NCBI RefSeq assembly: GCF_007858475.1
Contig: NZ_VIGX01000004.1
Span: 248,001-312,000 of the forward strand
Source of the DNA: Tsukamurella conjunctivitidis
Lineage (GTDB): Bacteria; Actinomycetota; Actinomycetes; Mycobacteriales; Mycobacteriaceae
DNA: 64,000 nt
Direction of reading: 5' to 3'
Part shown: positions 25,729 to 34,259 of the stretch, in pieces
Layout of the letters: each line of letters begins with the position of its first letter
How positions within the stretch are numbered: the stretch's first letter is position 1
Translations under genes and position numbers: made by a program
Notes under the pieces: model-generated
What the model saw: only the letters and a program-made list of their open reading frames with translations
What the model was told of the DNA's origin: nothing
Database searches by the model: none

Positions 25729-26634
25729 GTGAGAACTCGCCCGTCCCGCCTCGCCGCCGCAGCCCTCGCCGCAGTGGCTTTGGCCGGCTGTTCCGATCCC
25801 GGGGACCAGGCCGACCTGGGGCCGCGCACCGCGCCCGGCACGGTCACCGTGGGATCGGCGGGGAGTGCCGCCTCGAAGGTCGAGGCCCTGATCTACGCCA
25901 CCGCGCTGCGCATGGCGGGAACGCCGGTCGAGACGCGGTTGGGGCTCGGGCCGGGGGAGGACGCCGCCGTGGCCGCCGTCGAGCGGGGCGAGCTCACCGT
26001 CGCGCCCGCGCTGACCGGCGCGCTGTGGGAGCGCTACCGGCCCGGTGCCGCGCAGCCCACCAAGGCGAAGGAAGAGGAGTCGGAGAACCCGCGCGCGCAG
26101 TGGGACGCGCAGTTCGTCGCGCTCAGCGCGGTTCTGCCCGAGGGCCTGGGCCTGGGTGATCCGACGCTCGCCCTGGACCAGCCGATGCTCTTCGCGCCCA
26201 AGGAGGCTCCGTCCGCGACCCTACGGGGCTGCGAGGGCCTCTCCGGTGCCGTCGCGGTGCCCGCCGGGTCGCCGGCGGACCTGCGGGGTCGCTACGGCTG
26301 CCCGACGGGGCCGGTCGTCGCGGTCGCCGACGAGGCGGCCGCCGCGCGTGCCGTCCGGGAGGGGCGCGCCGCGCTCGCGCAGCTCGGCACGCTCTCGCCC
26401 GCCGCGCAGGACCTCGTCCAGGTCGCCGACCCCGACGGGGCGGTGCCCTCGCGGGCCGTCGTGCCGCTGGTGCGGCGCGACGGGCTGACGGTGGCGCAGA
26501 CCAAGCGGCTGTCCGCGATCGCGGGGGAGCTCACCACCGCCGATCTGGCGGAGCTGGTCGCGCAGGTCGAGTCGGGGGAGCGCACGCCCGAGCAGGCGAC
26601 CGACGACTGGATCGCCGAGCACCCCCTGAAGTGA
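25729..26634 (+). CDS. lpqZ: OpuAC-type substrate-binding lipoprotein LpqZ
   Basis: 301 residues with a lipoprotein signal (lipobox LAGC, C21) and a periplasmic-binding domain of the glycine-betaine/OpuAC type: VTVGSAGSAASKVEALIYATALRMAG, EDAAVAAVERGELTVAPALTGAL, and a C-terminal LTTADLAELVAQVESG-like closing segment. No permease or ATPase of a compatible importer lies beside it, so the solute is unknown. Position (before an SDR and kgd) matches lpqZ (Rv1244). A -10-like TAGAAA precedes the GTG at 7 nt but lacks the final T, so leaderless transcription is less certain here. Confidence 0.87.
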   Translation: MRTRPSRLAAAALAAVALAGCSDPGDQADLGPRTAPGTVTVGSAGSAASKVEALIYATALRMAGTPVETRLGLGPGEDAAVAAVERGELTVAPALTGALWERYRPGAAQPTKAKEEESENPRAQWDAQFVALSAVLPEGLGLGDPTLALDQPMLFAPKEAPSATLRGCEGLSGAVAVPAGSPADLRGRYGCPTGPVVAVADEAAAARAVREGRAALAQLGTLSPAAQDLVQVADPDGAVPSRAVVPLVRRDGLTVAQTKRLSAIAGELTTADLAELVAQVESGERTPEQATDDWIAEHPLK

Positions 26635-26652
26635 GCGCCGCTCGAACGCGGA

Positions 26653-26685
26653 CCGCCCCGCACTCGGCGGGCGAGGGCGGGGCGG
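26653..26685. terminator. terminator between lpqZ and the SDR gene
   Basis: CCGCCCCGC (26653-26661) and GCGGGGCGG (26677-26685) form a 9-bp GC stem with a 15-nt loop between convergent genes. Confidence 0.6.
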
Positions 26686-26700
26686 CGAGCGCGGGGCGCG

Positions 26701-27531
26701 CTACTTCAGGCGCTTGTTGAGCTGCTGGTCGACGATGGCGTTGACCCGCTCGTAGGCGGAACCGCCGAGGCGGACCAGGACGTCGATGATCTTCGCGTCG
26801 GCGCCGATGAGCACGCGGCCGCGGTTCTTCTTGACGCCGTTCAGGATCGTGCGCGCGGCGTCGTCGGCCTCGGTGCGGGCGAGGTACTTGTCGAAGAGTT
26901 CCGCGGTGTGCGCGGGGTCCTTGCCCTCGGCGCCGGTGGCGTTGCGGGCGATGGCCGTCTTGATGCCGCCCGGGTGCACGCAGGTCACGCCGACGTTGTG
27001 GTCGCTCGAGAGCATCTCGATGCGCAGCGCCTCGGTGAAGCCGCGGACGCCGAACTTGGCGGCGTTGTAAGCGCTCTGGCCGCCGACGGACAGCAGGCCG
27101 AACAGCGAGCTGGTGTTGACGATGTGCGCATCGCCCGAGGCGATCAGCGCGGGCAGGAAAGCCTTGGTGCCGTTCACGACGCCCCAGAAGTCGATGTCCA
27201 TGACCCGGTCGTAGTCCTTGAAGGACGTGGTCAGGACGGGCTCGTGATGCGCGATGCCGGCGTTGTTGAACAGCAGGTTGACGGTGCCGTAGTGCTCGAC
27301 GACCTCGTCCGCGTAGGCCAGGAGCTGCTCGCGCTCGCCGACGTTGACGACCTTCGTGTGCACCTCGGCGCCGCGGGCCCGGGCGAGCTCGGCGGTCTGC
27401 TCGAGACCGGCGGGGTCGTAATCGCACAGCGAGAGCTTGGCGCCCTCATCGGCGAGCTGCAGCGCCAGCTCACGCCCCATACCGGAGGCGGCTCCGGTGA
27501 CGACGGCGACCTTGCCGCGGAAACTCTTCAT
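26701..27531 (-). CDS. short-chain dehydrogenase/reductase (Rv1245c-like)
   Basis: 276 residues of the classical SDR family: nucleotide-binding TGAASGMGRELAL, NNAG, the Ser of VNTSSLFG, and catalytic YNAAK. NADP preference is not clear from the DYDP acidic residue following strand 2, which suggests NAD. It sits between lpqZ and the TetR gene, like Rv1245c, and is divergent from that TetR gene across 124 bp. The ATG at 27531 has GAGGA upstream. The substrate is unknown; fatty acid or steroid-like alcohols are common for such SDRs. Confidence 0.88.
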   Translation of the reverse strand: MKSFRGKVAVVTGAASGMGRELALQLADEGAKLSLCDYDPAGLEQTAELARARGAEVHTKVVNVGEREQLLAYADEVVEHYGTVNLLFNNAGIAHHEPVLTTSFKDYDRVMDIDFWGVVNGTKAFLPALIASGDAHIVNTSSLFGLLSVGGQSAYNAAKFGVRGFTEALRIEMLSSDHNVGVTCVHPGGIKTAIARNATGAEGKDPAHTAELFDKYLARTEADDAARTILNGVKKNRGRVLIGADAKIIDVLVRLGGSAYERVNAIVDQQLNKRLK

Positions 27532-27632
27532 GCTCTGTCATTCCTCACACTGGTCCGTGCCGGGCGGCTGTTTCGGGCTGCTGCTCGACGTACTTACTCG
27601 ACAGTAGGGTTGGGATACGAGGTCTGTCAACG

Positions 27633-27657
27633 ACCTATTGAGTATGATTCAGTAGGT
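27633..27657. promoter_or_regulatory. operator over the TetR start (27643-27648 is the -10)
   Basis: ACCTATTGA (27633-27641), 7 nt, TCAGTAGGT (27649-27657): an inverted repeat matching at 8 of 9 positions. The spacer is exactly the TATGAT -10 box, which is 7 nt before the GTG at 27656. Probably the autoregulatory operator of the TetR gene and perhaps of the divergent SDR gene. Confidence 0.7.
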
Positions 27658-28315
27658 GACCAGAAAGTCCGTCGCCGCAGCGGTGGGGCGCAAGCGCACC
27701 CGGCTGAGCCCCCAAGCCCGGCGCCAACAGTTCATCGACCTGGGCCTGCTCAGTCTCAAGCACCAGGCGCTCGAGCAGGTGTCCATCGAGGACATCGCGA
27801 GCCAGGCGGGAGTCTCCGCCGGCCTGCTGTTCCACTACTTCGACTCGAAGCTCGACTTCCAGGTCGCGCTCGTGGAGGAGCAGGCGCGCATCGTGGGGGA
27901 GGTCGCCACCCCCGACCGCGACCCCGAGGACATCACCGACGTGATGCCGATCCTCAGTGCCACCCTGGGCACCTACGTCGACCACATCATGGAGAACCGG
28001 CAGTCCCTGCTGCCGATGCTCGCCGGGGTCAGCTGGTCGGAGCCGCGGATCCGCACCGCCGTGAAGTCCGTCCGCGAGCAGATCGTCGATCAGTTCGTGA
28101 ACCAGGCGGAGAACATCGGCATCGACCGCTCGCCGCGGTTCGTGCTCGCCGTCCACGGCTGGATCGCCGTCGTCGAGGAGACCCTCGTGCAGTGGCTCGA
28201 CGAGAACGCCGGCTTCGCCGCGATGACCCGGGACGAGGTGGTCGAACACCTCGCCACCATGTTCGTGGGGATGGCCGGGGCGGTGGGGCTGGACCTCACC
28301 GCCGGCGCCGCCTGA
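27656..28315 (+). CDS. TetR-family regulator
   Basis: 219 residues. HTH at about 22-67: ARRQQFIDLGLLSLKHQALEQV, IEDIASQAGVSAGLLFHYFDSKLDFQ, a typical TetR recognition helix. The C-terminal domain (75-210) is all-alpha. GTG at 27656 fits a leaderless mRNA and lies inside an inverted repeat that overlaps the -10, pointing to autorepression. Divergent from the SDR gene, its most likely target. Ligand unknown, possibly an acyl compound given the neighbouring oxidoreductase (inference). Confidence 0.88.
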   Translation: MTRKSVAAAVGRKRTRLSPQARRQQFIDLGLLSLKHQALEQVSIEDIASQAGVSAGLLFHYFDSKLDFQVALVEEQARIVGEVATPDRDPEDITDVMPILSATLGTYVDHIMENRQSLLPMLAGVSWSEPRIRTAVKSVREQIVDQFVNQAENIGIDRSPRFVLAVHGWIAVVEETLVQWLDENAGFAAMTRDEVVEHLATMFVGMAGAVGLDLTAGAA

Positions 28316-28384
28316 CGGTGCCCGGTTGACCGGGCCTGTTCCGCGTGCGCGGGAGGCGGACGAACGCGCCCACCGTCGGAACAC

Positions 28385-28423
28385 AGAAGGGCCGGTCCTC
28401 CCAGCGGGAGGACCGGCCCTTCT
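28385..28423. terminator. strong bidirectional terminator between TetR and kgd
   Basis: An 18-bp perfect stem, AGAAGGGCCGGTCCTCCC (28385-28402) with GGGAGGACCGGCCCTTCT (28406-28423) and a 3-nt loop. It lies 15 nt beyond the kgd stop and separates two convergent genes. Confidence 0.92.
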
Positions 28424-28437
28424 CACGTGCTAGCCGA

Positions 28438-31400
28438 TCAGAGGAAGGCCTCGTCGATGATCTGGGCCTGCTCCACGGCGTGCACCTTGGAGGAACCCGA
28501 GCACGGGGCCGACATGGCGCGGCGGGAGACGCGCTTGATGCCGATCAGGCGGCCGTCGAGCTCCGGCAGCGCCAGGCCGAAGAACGGCCACGCGCCCTGG
28601 TTCGCCGGCTCCTCCTGGACCCAGCGCACGTCCGTGGCGTTGGGGTACAGGTCGAGCGTGGCCGGCAGGCGCCGTGAGGGCAGCGGGTACAGCTGCTCCA
28701 TGCGGACGATCGCGACGTCGTCGCGGCCGTCTTTCTTCCGGCGCGCCTCGAGCTCGTAGTAGAGCTTGCCGGAGACCAGCAGCAGCTTGGTGACCTTGCT
28801 GCGGTCGCCGCCCTCCACCTCGAAGGCCGGGTCGTCGATCACCGAGCGGAACTTGCCGCTCGTGAAGTCCTCGACGGGGCTGACGGCGGCCTTGTTGCGC
28901 AGCATCGACTTCGGCGTCGCGACCACCATCGGGCGCCGCACACCGTCGAGGGCGTGGCGACGGAGCAGGTGGAAGTACGAGGCCGGCGTCGACGGCATCG
29001 CCACCGTCATCGAGCCCTCCGCGCACAGCTGCAGGAAGCGCTCGATGCGGGCCGACGTGTGGTCCGGTCCCTGGCCCTCGTGGCCGTGGGGGAGCAGCAG
29101 CGTCACGCCCGAGGTCTGGCCCCACTTGGCCTCGCCCGAGCTGATGAACTCGTCGATGATCGACTGCGCGCCGTTGACGAAGTCGCCGAACTGCGCCTCC
29201 CAGCACACCAGCGCCGACTCGTCGGCCACGGAGTAGCCGTACTCGAAGCCCAGGCCCGCGAACTCGGTGAGCGCCGAGTCGTAGACCATGAACTTGCCGG
29301 GCGACTCGGTGCCGTCGGGACCGAGGTGATCGAGCGGCGTGTACTCCTGGCCCGACTGCCGGTCGATGAGGACCGCGTGACGCTGGGTGAACGTGCCGCG
29401 ACGGCTGTCCTGGCCGGCGAGACGGACCGTGCGGCCCTCCTCGAGCAGGGTGCCGAAGGCGAGCAGCTCGCCGAACGCCCAGTCGATGCCGCCGTCGCGC
29501 GACATCTCGAAGCGGCGCTTGACCACGGGGGCCACACGCGGGTGCACGGTGAAGCCCTCGGGGACGTTGGCGTAGGCGTCGCCCACGCGCTGGATCTGCT
29601 CCAGCGGCACCGCGGTCACCAGCGAGCTGGGCAGCGGCTGGTCGGCGATGATCGACGGCGCGGGCTCGGCCTGGAACTTCTCGAGCTCCTTGACCTCGTT
29701 GAACACCCGCTCCAGCTGGCCCTGGTAGTCGCGCAGCGCGTCCTCGGCCTCCTTGGTCGAGATGTCGCCACGACCGATGAGAGCCTCGGTGTAGGACTTA
29801 CGGACACCGCGCTTGGTGTCGATCACGTCGTACATGCCGGGCTGGGTCATCGACGGGTCGTCGCCCTCGTTGTGGCCGCGGCGGCGGTAGCAGACGAGGT
29901 CGATCACGACGTCCTTGTCGAACTTCTCGCGGAAGTCGACGGCGAGCTTGGCGACCCAGACGCAGGCCTCGGGGTCGTCGCCGTTGACGTGGAAGATCGG
30001 CGCGCCGATCATCTTCGCCACGTCGGTGCAGTACTGCGAGCTGCGCGAGTTCTCCGGCGAGGTGGTGAAGCCGACCTGGTTGTTCACCACGATGTGGATC
30101 GTGCCGCCGTTGGAGAAACCGTCGAGGTTCGCCATGTTCAGCGTCTCCGCGACGACGCCCTGGCCGGCGAAGGCCGCGTCACCGTGGAGCATGAGCGGCA
30201 TCACCGGGTGGACGCCCTCCGGCGGGTTCTTCATGTCCTGCTTGGCGTGCACGATGCCCTCGAGCACCGGGTCGACGGCCTCGAGGTGCGAGGGGTTCGC
30301 GACCAGTGAGACGGTGATCTCGTTCTCGCCGAACATCTGGTAGTACTTGCCCTCGGCGCCGAGGTGGTACTTCACGTCGCCCGAGCCGTGCGCCTGCGCC
30401 GGGTTCAGGTTGCCCTCGAACTCGGTGAAGATCTTGCTGTAGGGCTTGCCGACGATGTTCGCCAGCACGTTCAGGCGGCCGCGGTGCGGCATGCCGATGA
30501 CGACCTCGTCGAGCTGGTGCTCGGCGGCCTGGTCCAGCACGGCGTCCATCATCGGGATGACCGACTCCGCACCCTCCAGCGAGAAGCGCTTCTGGCCCAC
30601 GTACTTGGTCTGCAGGAAGGTCTCGAAGGCCTCGGCCGCGTTGAGCTTGCTGAGGATGTACTTCTGCTCGGCGACGGTGGGCTTGGTGTCCTTCGCCTCC
30701 ACGCGCTCCTGCAGCCACTTCTGCTGCTCGGGCTCCAGGATGTGCGTGTACTCGATGCCGACGTGGCGGCAGTACGCGTCGCGCAGCACGGACAGCACCT
30801 TGCGGAGCTTGAGCCGCTCGGCGCCGTGGAAGCCGCCCACGTTGAACGTGCGGTCGAGGTCCCACAGGGTGAGCTCGTAGGTGAGCACGTTCAGGTCGGG
30901 GTGCGACTCGAGGCTCTCGTTGTTGTAGCGCAGCGGATCGACGTCGGCCATGAGGTGGCCGCGCGCCCGGTACGCCGCGATGAGCTCGAGGACGCGCGCG
31001 TCCTTGTCGATGCCGTGGGCGGGGATGTCCTGCCGCCAGCGGATCGGCTCGTAGGGCACGTGCATCGTGCGGAAGATGTCGTCCCAGAAGTCGTCGCTCA
31101 GCGTGAGCTCGTGGACGTACCGCAGGAAGTCGCCGGACTCGGCGCCCTGGATGATGCGGTGGTCGTAGGTCGAGGTCAACGTCGTGAGCTTGCCGACCGC
31201 GAGCTCGGCGATCTTCTCGTCGCTCGCGCCCTGGAACTCGGCGGGGTACTCCATGGCGCCGACGCCGATGATGGCGCCCTGGCCCACCATGAGGCGGGGC
31301 ACGGAGTGCACGGTGCCGATGCCGCCGGGGTTGGTCAGCGAGATGGTCACACCGGCGAAGTCCTCGGCGCCCAGCTTGCCCTGGCGGGCGCGGCGCACGA

Positions 31401-32160
31401 TGTCCTCGTAGGCGGCCACGAACTGGCCGAAGTCCATCGTCTCGGCTTCCTTGACGCCCGCGACCACGAGGCTGCGGCTGCCGTTCTTGCCGACCAGGTC
31501 GATGGCGATGCCGAGGTTCACGTGCGGCGGGGTCACCGCGTTGGGCTTCCCGTCGACCTCGGCGAAGTGCCGGTTCATGTTCGGGAAGGCCTTGACGCCC
31601 TGCACCAGGGCGTAGCCCAGGATGTGGGTGAAGCTGATCTTGCCGCCGCGGGTGCGCGCGAGGTGGTTGTTGATGACCACGCGGTTGTCGAACATCACCT
31701 TGACCGGCATCGAGCGCACCGACGTCGCGGTCGGCACCTCGCGGCTGGCGTTCATGTTCTTGACGACGGCGTTCGCGGCACCGCGGAGCACGGTGCGCTC
31801 CTCCTCGTCGGGGAACGAGGCGGGGGCCGGGGCCTTGGGGGCCGGGGCGGGCTTCGCGGGCGAGGACGGCGCCGGGGTCACCGGTGCGGACGGCGCGGGG
31901 GTCAGCGTCGTGTCGGCCGTCTTCGGGGCCTTCGCCGCCGGCGCCGCTGCGGGGGCGGCGGGCCGTGCCGCGGGCGCCGCTGCTGCGGGGGCGGCGCCGT
32001 TACTCGCCGCGGTGCCACCCTCTGCAACCCCCGGGGTGTACTTCGAGAGGAATTCGTGCCAGCTCGGGTCGACCGAATTAGGGTCGGCCTTGAACCGCTC
32101 GTACATCTCCTCGACCAGCCACTCGTTTTGGCCGAAATCCGATACAGAACTGCTGCTCAC
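28438..32160 (-). CDS. kgd: multifunctional 2-oxoglutarate decarboxylase Kgd (SucA with E2-like N-terminus)
   Basis: A 1240-residue actinobacterial Kgd/OdhA. N-terminal ~40 residues bind the Odh inhibitor partner and are followed by an Ala/Pro linker (about 50-110). The next part is an E2-like acyltransferase domain without lipoyl domain, with the catalytic motif [14 protein letters not shown]. The rest is the thiamine-diphosphate E1 domain: [34 protein letters not shown], and the TPP/Mg pair [10 protein letters not shown]. It makes succinyl-CoA or succinic semialdehyde, depending on partner subunits, linking the TCA cycle to nitrogen metabolism. GTG at 32160 follows GAGGAC; a Kgd of 1231 residues in M. 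tuberculosis has comparable length. Confidence 0.95.
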   Translation of the reverse strand: MSSSSVSDFGQNEWLVEEMYERFKADPNSVDPSWHEFLSKYTPGVAEGGTAASNGAAPAAAAPAARPAAPAAAPAAKAPKTADTTLTPAPSAPVTPAPSSPAKPAPAPKAPAPASFPDEEERTVLRGAANAVVKNMNASREVPTATSVRSMPVKVMFDNRVVINNHLARTRGGKISFTHILGYALVQGVKAFPNMNRHFAEVDGKPNAVTPPHVNLGIAIDLVGKNGSRSLVVAGVKEAETMDFGQFVAAYEDIVRRARQGKLGAEDFAGVTISLTNPGGIGTVHSVPRLMVGQGAIIGVGAMEYPAEFQGASDEKIAELAVGKLTTLTSTYDHRIIQGAESGDFLRYVHELTLSDDFWDDIFRTMHVPYEPIRWRQDIPAHGIDKDARVLELIAAYRARGHLMADVDPLRYNNESLESHPDLNVLTYELTLWDLDRTFNVGGFHGAERLKLRKVLSVLRDAYCRHVGIEYTHILEPEQQKWLQERVEAKDTKPTVAEQKYILSKLNAAEAFETFLQTKYVGQKRFSLEGAESVIPMMDAVLDQAAEHQLDEVVIGMPHRGRLNVLANIVGKPYSKIFTEFEGNLNPAQAHGSGDVKYHLGAEGKYYQMFGENEITVSLVANPSHLEAVDPVLEGIVHAKQDMKNPPEGVHPVMPLMLHGDAAFAGQGVVAETLNMANLDGFSNGGTIHIVVNNQVGFTTSPENSRSSQYCTDVAKMIGAPIFHVNGDDPEACVWVAKLAVDFREKFDKDVVIDLVCYRRRGHNEGDDPSMTQPGMYDVIDTKRGVRKSYTEALIGRGDISTKEAEDALRDYQGQLERVFNEVKELEKFQAEPAPSIIADQPLPSSLVTAVPLEQIQRVGDAYANVPEGFTVHPRVAPVVKRRFEMSRDGGIDWAFGELLAFGTLLEEGRTVRLAGQDSRRGTFTQRHAVLIDRQSGQEYTPLDHLGPDGTESPGKFMVYDSALTEFAGLGFEYGYSVADESALVCWEAQFGDFVNGAQSIIDEFISSGEAKWGQTSGVTLLLPHGHEGQGPDHTSARIERFLQLCAEGSMTVAMPSTPASYFHLLRRHALDGVRRPMVVATPKSMLRNKAAVSPVEDFTSGKFRSVIDDPAFEVEGGDRSKVTKLLLVSGKLYYELEARRKKDGRDDVAIVRMEQLYPLPSRRLPATLDLYPNATDVRWVQEEPANQGAWPFFGLALPELDGRLIGIKRVSRRAMSAPCSGSSKVHAVEQAQIIDEAFL

Positions 32161-32206
32161 GGCAGGTCCTCGCCTCGATTCATCATCGTCGTATCAAGCG
32201 CGCGCC

Positions 32207-32247
32207 ACCCTGGATCGCAGAGGGCGCAGGTCCGCGCGGTCCAGGGT
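32207..32247 (-). terminator. possible terminator between EcsC-like gene and kgd
   Basis: ACCCTGGA (32207-32214) and TCCAGGGT (32240-32247) make an 8-bp stem with a 25-nt loop, placed after the stop of the upstream minus-strand gene and before kgd. Could separate the two transcripts; the long loop makes it uncertain. Confidence 0.4.
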
Positions 32248-32296
32248 AGTCCACCACGGAAAATGTGTGTCGGTTACTCCCGTTCCACGGCCGCGG

Positions 32297-33076
32297 TCAG
32301 TCGGTGCCGGGGCCGGGGAGTCCCGGTGTGGAGCCGTCGGTCGCCGACCCCTCGACGACCCGCAGGTGAGCGGCGGGCCACGTGGTGGGAACCGGGCCGA
32401 ACGCGTCGCGCGTGTTGTTCACGACGTTCTTGCCCAGCGCCCGGTTGCCGCCGGCGCCGACCACGGCACCGATGCCGGCGGGCAGGAGCTTGCCCATGAG
32501 CAGCGGCGCCTTCTTGATGAAGAACCGCCGGGAGAACATCTTCATGAGCTGCTTGTTCAGGTTGCCCACGCCGGGGATCTGGCCGGGATTCTTCTTCAGG
32601 CTCAGCAGCGAGGCGTTCTTGGCGCCGAACGTGGCACGGAGCGCACCGAGGCCGGCGTCACCGAGCACCGCCGTGAGCACGAGCGCCTTGCGCAGCTCCC
32701 GGTCCTCGGGCGAGATCCCGTAGACCTCCGCCACGGCCAGCGCGTACAGCGCGGAGGCCTCCATGAAGACGACGGTCTCCGCGCCGACGGCGCCGATCGC
32801 CGCGATGGTCCCGACGCCGGGAACCGCCGCGGTCGCACCCGCCGCGCCGCCGGTGCCGGTCACCGTCAGCAGGTAGCGCTTCTCCAGCCGCTCGATGATC
32901 TGCGCGGGCGTCTCGTCGGGGTGGTCCGCACGCAGACCCGCCACGTACTTCGCGACCGCGGGCGCCTGCAGCCGGGCCGCGCGGTCGATGACGGAGCCCA
33001 GCGCGCCGCCACCGTCGTGCTGGACGGCGGGAAGGGTGGGCTGGTCGGACTGGATGCGGGCGGGCTTGTTCGCCAT
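32297..33076 (-). CDS. EcsC-like hydrophobic protein (Rv1249c-like)
   Basis: 259 residues with an amphipathic N-terminus (PAVAKYVAGLRADHPDETPAQIIERLEKRYL) and a hydrophobic core rich in Gly/Ala (VTGTGGAAGATAAVPGVGTI, then AVGAETVVFMEASALYALAVAEVYG) resembling EcsC-family proteins. It lies upstream of kgd in the same direction, as Rv1249c does. No clear channel or enzyme motifs. The start is set at the ATG at 33076 with CGGAGG 6-7 nt upstream, not at the first ATG of the longer open frame (33277), whose upstream part is out of family. Function unknown. Confidence 0.78.
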   Translation of the reverse strand: MANKPARIQSDQPTLPAVQHDGGGALGSVIDRAARLQAPAVAKYVAGLRADHPDETPAQIIERLEKRYLLTVTGTGGAAGATAAVPGVGTIAAIGAVGAETVVFMEASALYALAVAEVYGISPEDRELRKALVLTAVLGDAGLGALRATFGAKNASLLSLKKNPGQIPGVGNLNKQLMKMFSRRFFIKKAPLLMGKLLPAGIGAVVGAGGNRALGKNVVNNTRDAFGPVPTTWPAAHLRVVEGSATDGSTPGLPGPGTD

Positions 33077-33180
33077 GGTGACCTCCGTGGGACGCGATCC
33101 AATGGAACCTTTCACCCCATCTAACCCCCGGGGACCGACGGAAAGTTCCCGCCCGCACGACGAGGCGGACGCGGGCGGCG

Positions 33181-33186
33181 TACCGT
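33181..33186 (+). promoter_or_regulatory. leaderless -10 box for thioesterase gene
   Basis: TACCGT lies 8 nt before the GTG at 33195. Confidence 0.5.
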
Positions 33187-33194
33187 CGGCCCCT

Positions 33195-33623
33195 GTGCCG
33201 AGCATCGACGAGCAGCCGTACACCCTGGTCATTCCCACGCGCTGGAAGGACAACGACGTGTACGGGCACGTCAACAACGTCGTCTATTACAGCTACTTCG
33301 ACACGGTGATCAACACCTACCTGATCGGTGAGGGCGGCCTGGACATCCACGAGGGCGCGACGATCGGCCTGTGTGTGGAATCTCACTGCCGGTACGACGC
33401 CCCGTTGGCCTTCCCGGAGCACGTCACCGCCGGGCTCGCCGTCACGAAGCTGGGCCGGTCGAGCGTGCGCTACGCGGTCACCCTGTTCGACGGTGCCGGC
33501 GCGCTCGCCGCGGAGGGGTGGTTCGTCCACGTCTTCGTCGACCGGGAGAGCCGGCGGCCCGCCGCCGTCCCGGACGGGATCCGCGCCGCGCTCGAGCGGC
33601 TCGTCGTCGGTGCCCCGCAGTAG
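33195..33623 (+). CDS. hotdog-fold acyl-CoA thioesterase
   Basis: A 142-residue 4-hydroxybenzoyl-CoA/YbgC-type thioesterase. The active-site loop is RWKDNDVYGHVNNVVYYSYFDT, where the Asp of NDVYGHVNN is the usual catalytic residue. The long hotdog helix and C-terminal strands (SSVRYAVTLFDG, EGWFVHVFVD) are complete. GTG at 33195 has a -10 box 8 nt before it; the frame extends further upstream without a start that fits the family. The GNAT gene begins 10 nt after the stop but carries its own -10. Fatty acyl or aromatic acyl-CoA substrates are possible. Confidence 0.88.
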   Translation: MPSIDEQPYTLVIPTRWKDNDVYGHVNNVVYYSYFDTVINTYLIGEGGLDIHEGATIGLCVESHCRYDAPLAFPEHVTAGLAVTKLGRSSVRYAVTLFDGAGALAAEGWFVHVFVDRESRRPAAVPDGIRAALERLVVGAPQ

Positions 33624-33626
33624 CCT
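33621..33626 (+). promoter_or_regulatory. leaderless -10 box for GNAT gene
   Basis: TAGCCT overlaps the thioesterase stop and lies 7 nt before the ATG at 33634. Confidence 0.55.
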
Positions 33627-33633
33627 GCGAGCC

Positions 33634-34257
33634 ATGGCCTTCCTCACCCCGCTCGCGCCCGTCACCCTGACGGGGCACCTGGTCACCCTCGTTCCGCTCT
33701 CGCACGACCAGTACGAGGGTCTCGTCGAGGCGCTCGAGGACGGGCAGCTGTGGGACCGCTGGTACACCTCGGTGCCGTCGCCGTCGGGCCTGCGCGCCGA
33801 GATCGACCGCCGCCTCGAGCTGCAGGAGAAGGGTGAGATGATCCCCTTCACCGCGATCGACGCCGCCGGCCGGGTACTGGGCATGACCACCTACTACGAC
33901 ATCGATCCGGTCGTCCCGCGGATGGAGATCGGCTACACCTGGAACCGGGCCTCGGCGCACGGCACGGGGACCAACGCCGAGTCGAAACTGCTGCTGCTCC
34001 AGCACGCCTTCGACGTGCTCGGCTGCGAGTGCATCGGCCTGCGCACGCAGTGGGTGAACACCCAGTCGCGGGAGGCCATCGCCCGGCTCGGGGCCAAGCA
34101 GGACGGCGTGCTCCGCAGCTACAAGCGGTACCGCAACGGCGCCCTGCAGGACGCGGTGCTCTTCTCGATCCTCCGGCACGAGTGGCCCACCGTGAACGCG
34201 CACCTGCGGCACCGCCTGCGCCACCGGCACGAGGCCTACCGCGCCGTCCCGGAGTAG
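33634..34257 (+). CDS. GNAT-family N-acetyltransferase (RimJ/RimL-like)
   Basis: 207 residues of the RimJ/RimL subfamily. The fold is clear: strand 1 LTGHLVTLVPLSHDQYEGL, the substrate part DRWYTSVPSP, acetyl-CoA core MEIGYTWNRASAHGTGTNAESKLLLLQHAF, and the terminal VNTQSREAIARLGAKQDG with LRSYKRYRNG, a signature seen in Rim/ATAT-type enzymes. Substrate probably a protein N-terminus or a small amine. It starts leaderless and ends 2 nt before the helicase gene, so it likely leads that operon. Confidence 0.88.
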   Translation: MAFLTPLAPVTLTGHLVTLVPLSHDQYEGLVEALEDGQLWDRWYTSVPSPSGLRAEIDRRLELQEKGEMIPFTAIDAAGRVLGMTTYYDIDPVVPRMEIGYTWNRASAHGTGTNAESKLLLLQHAFDVLGCECIGLRTQWVNTQSREAIARLGAKQDGVLRSYKRYRNGALQDAVLFSILRHEWPTVNAHLRHRLRHRHEAYRAVPE

Positions 34258-34259
34258 CC

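Noticed and set aside
33328-33633. Longer form of the GNAT gene starting at 33328.
   Set aside because: The upstream extension overlaps the thioesterase in another frame; TAGCCT 7 nt before ATG 33634 and the family N-terminus fix the start.
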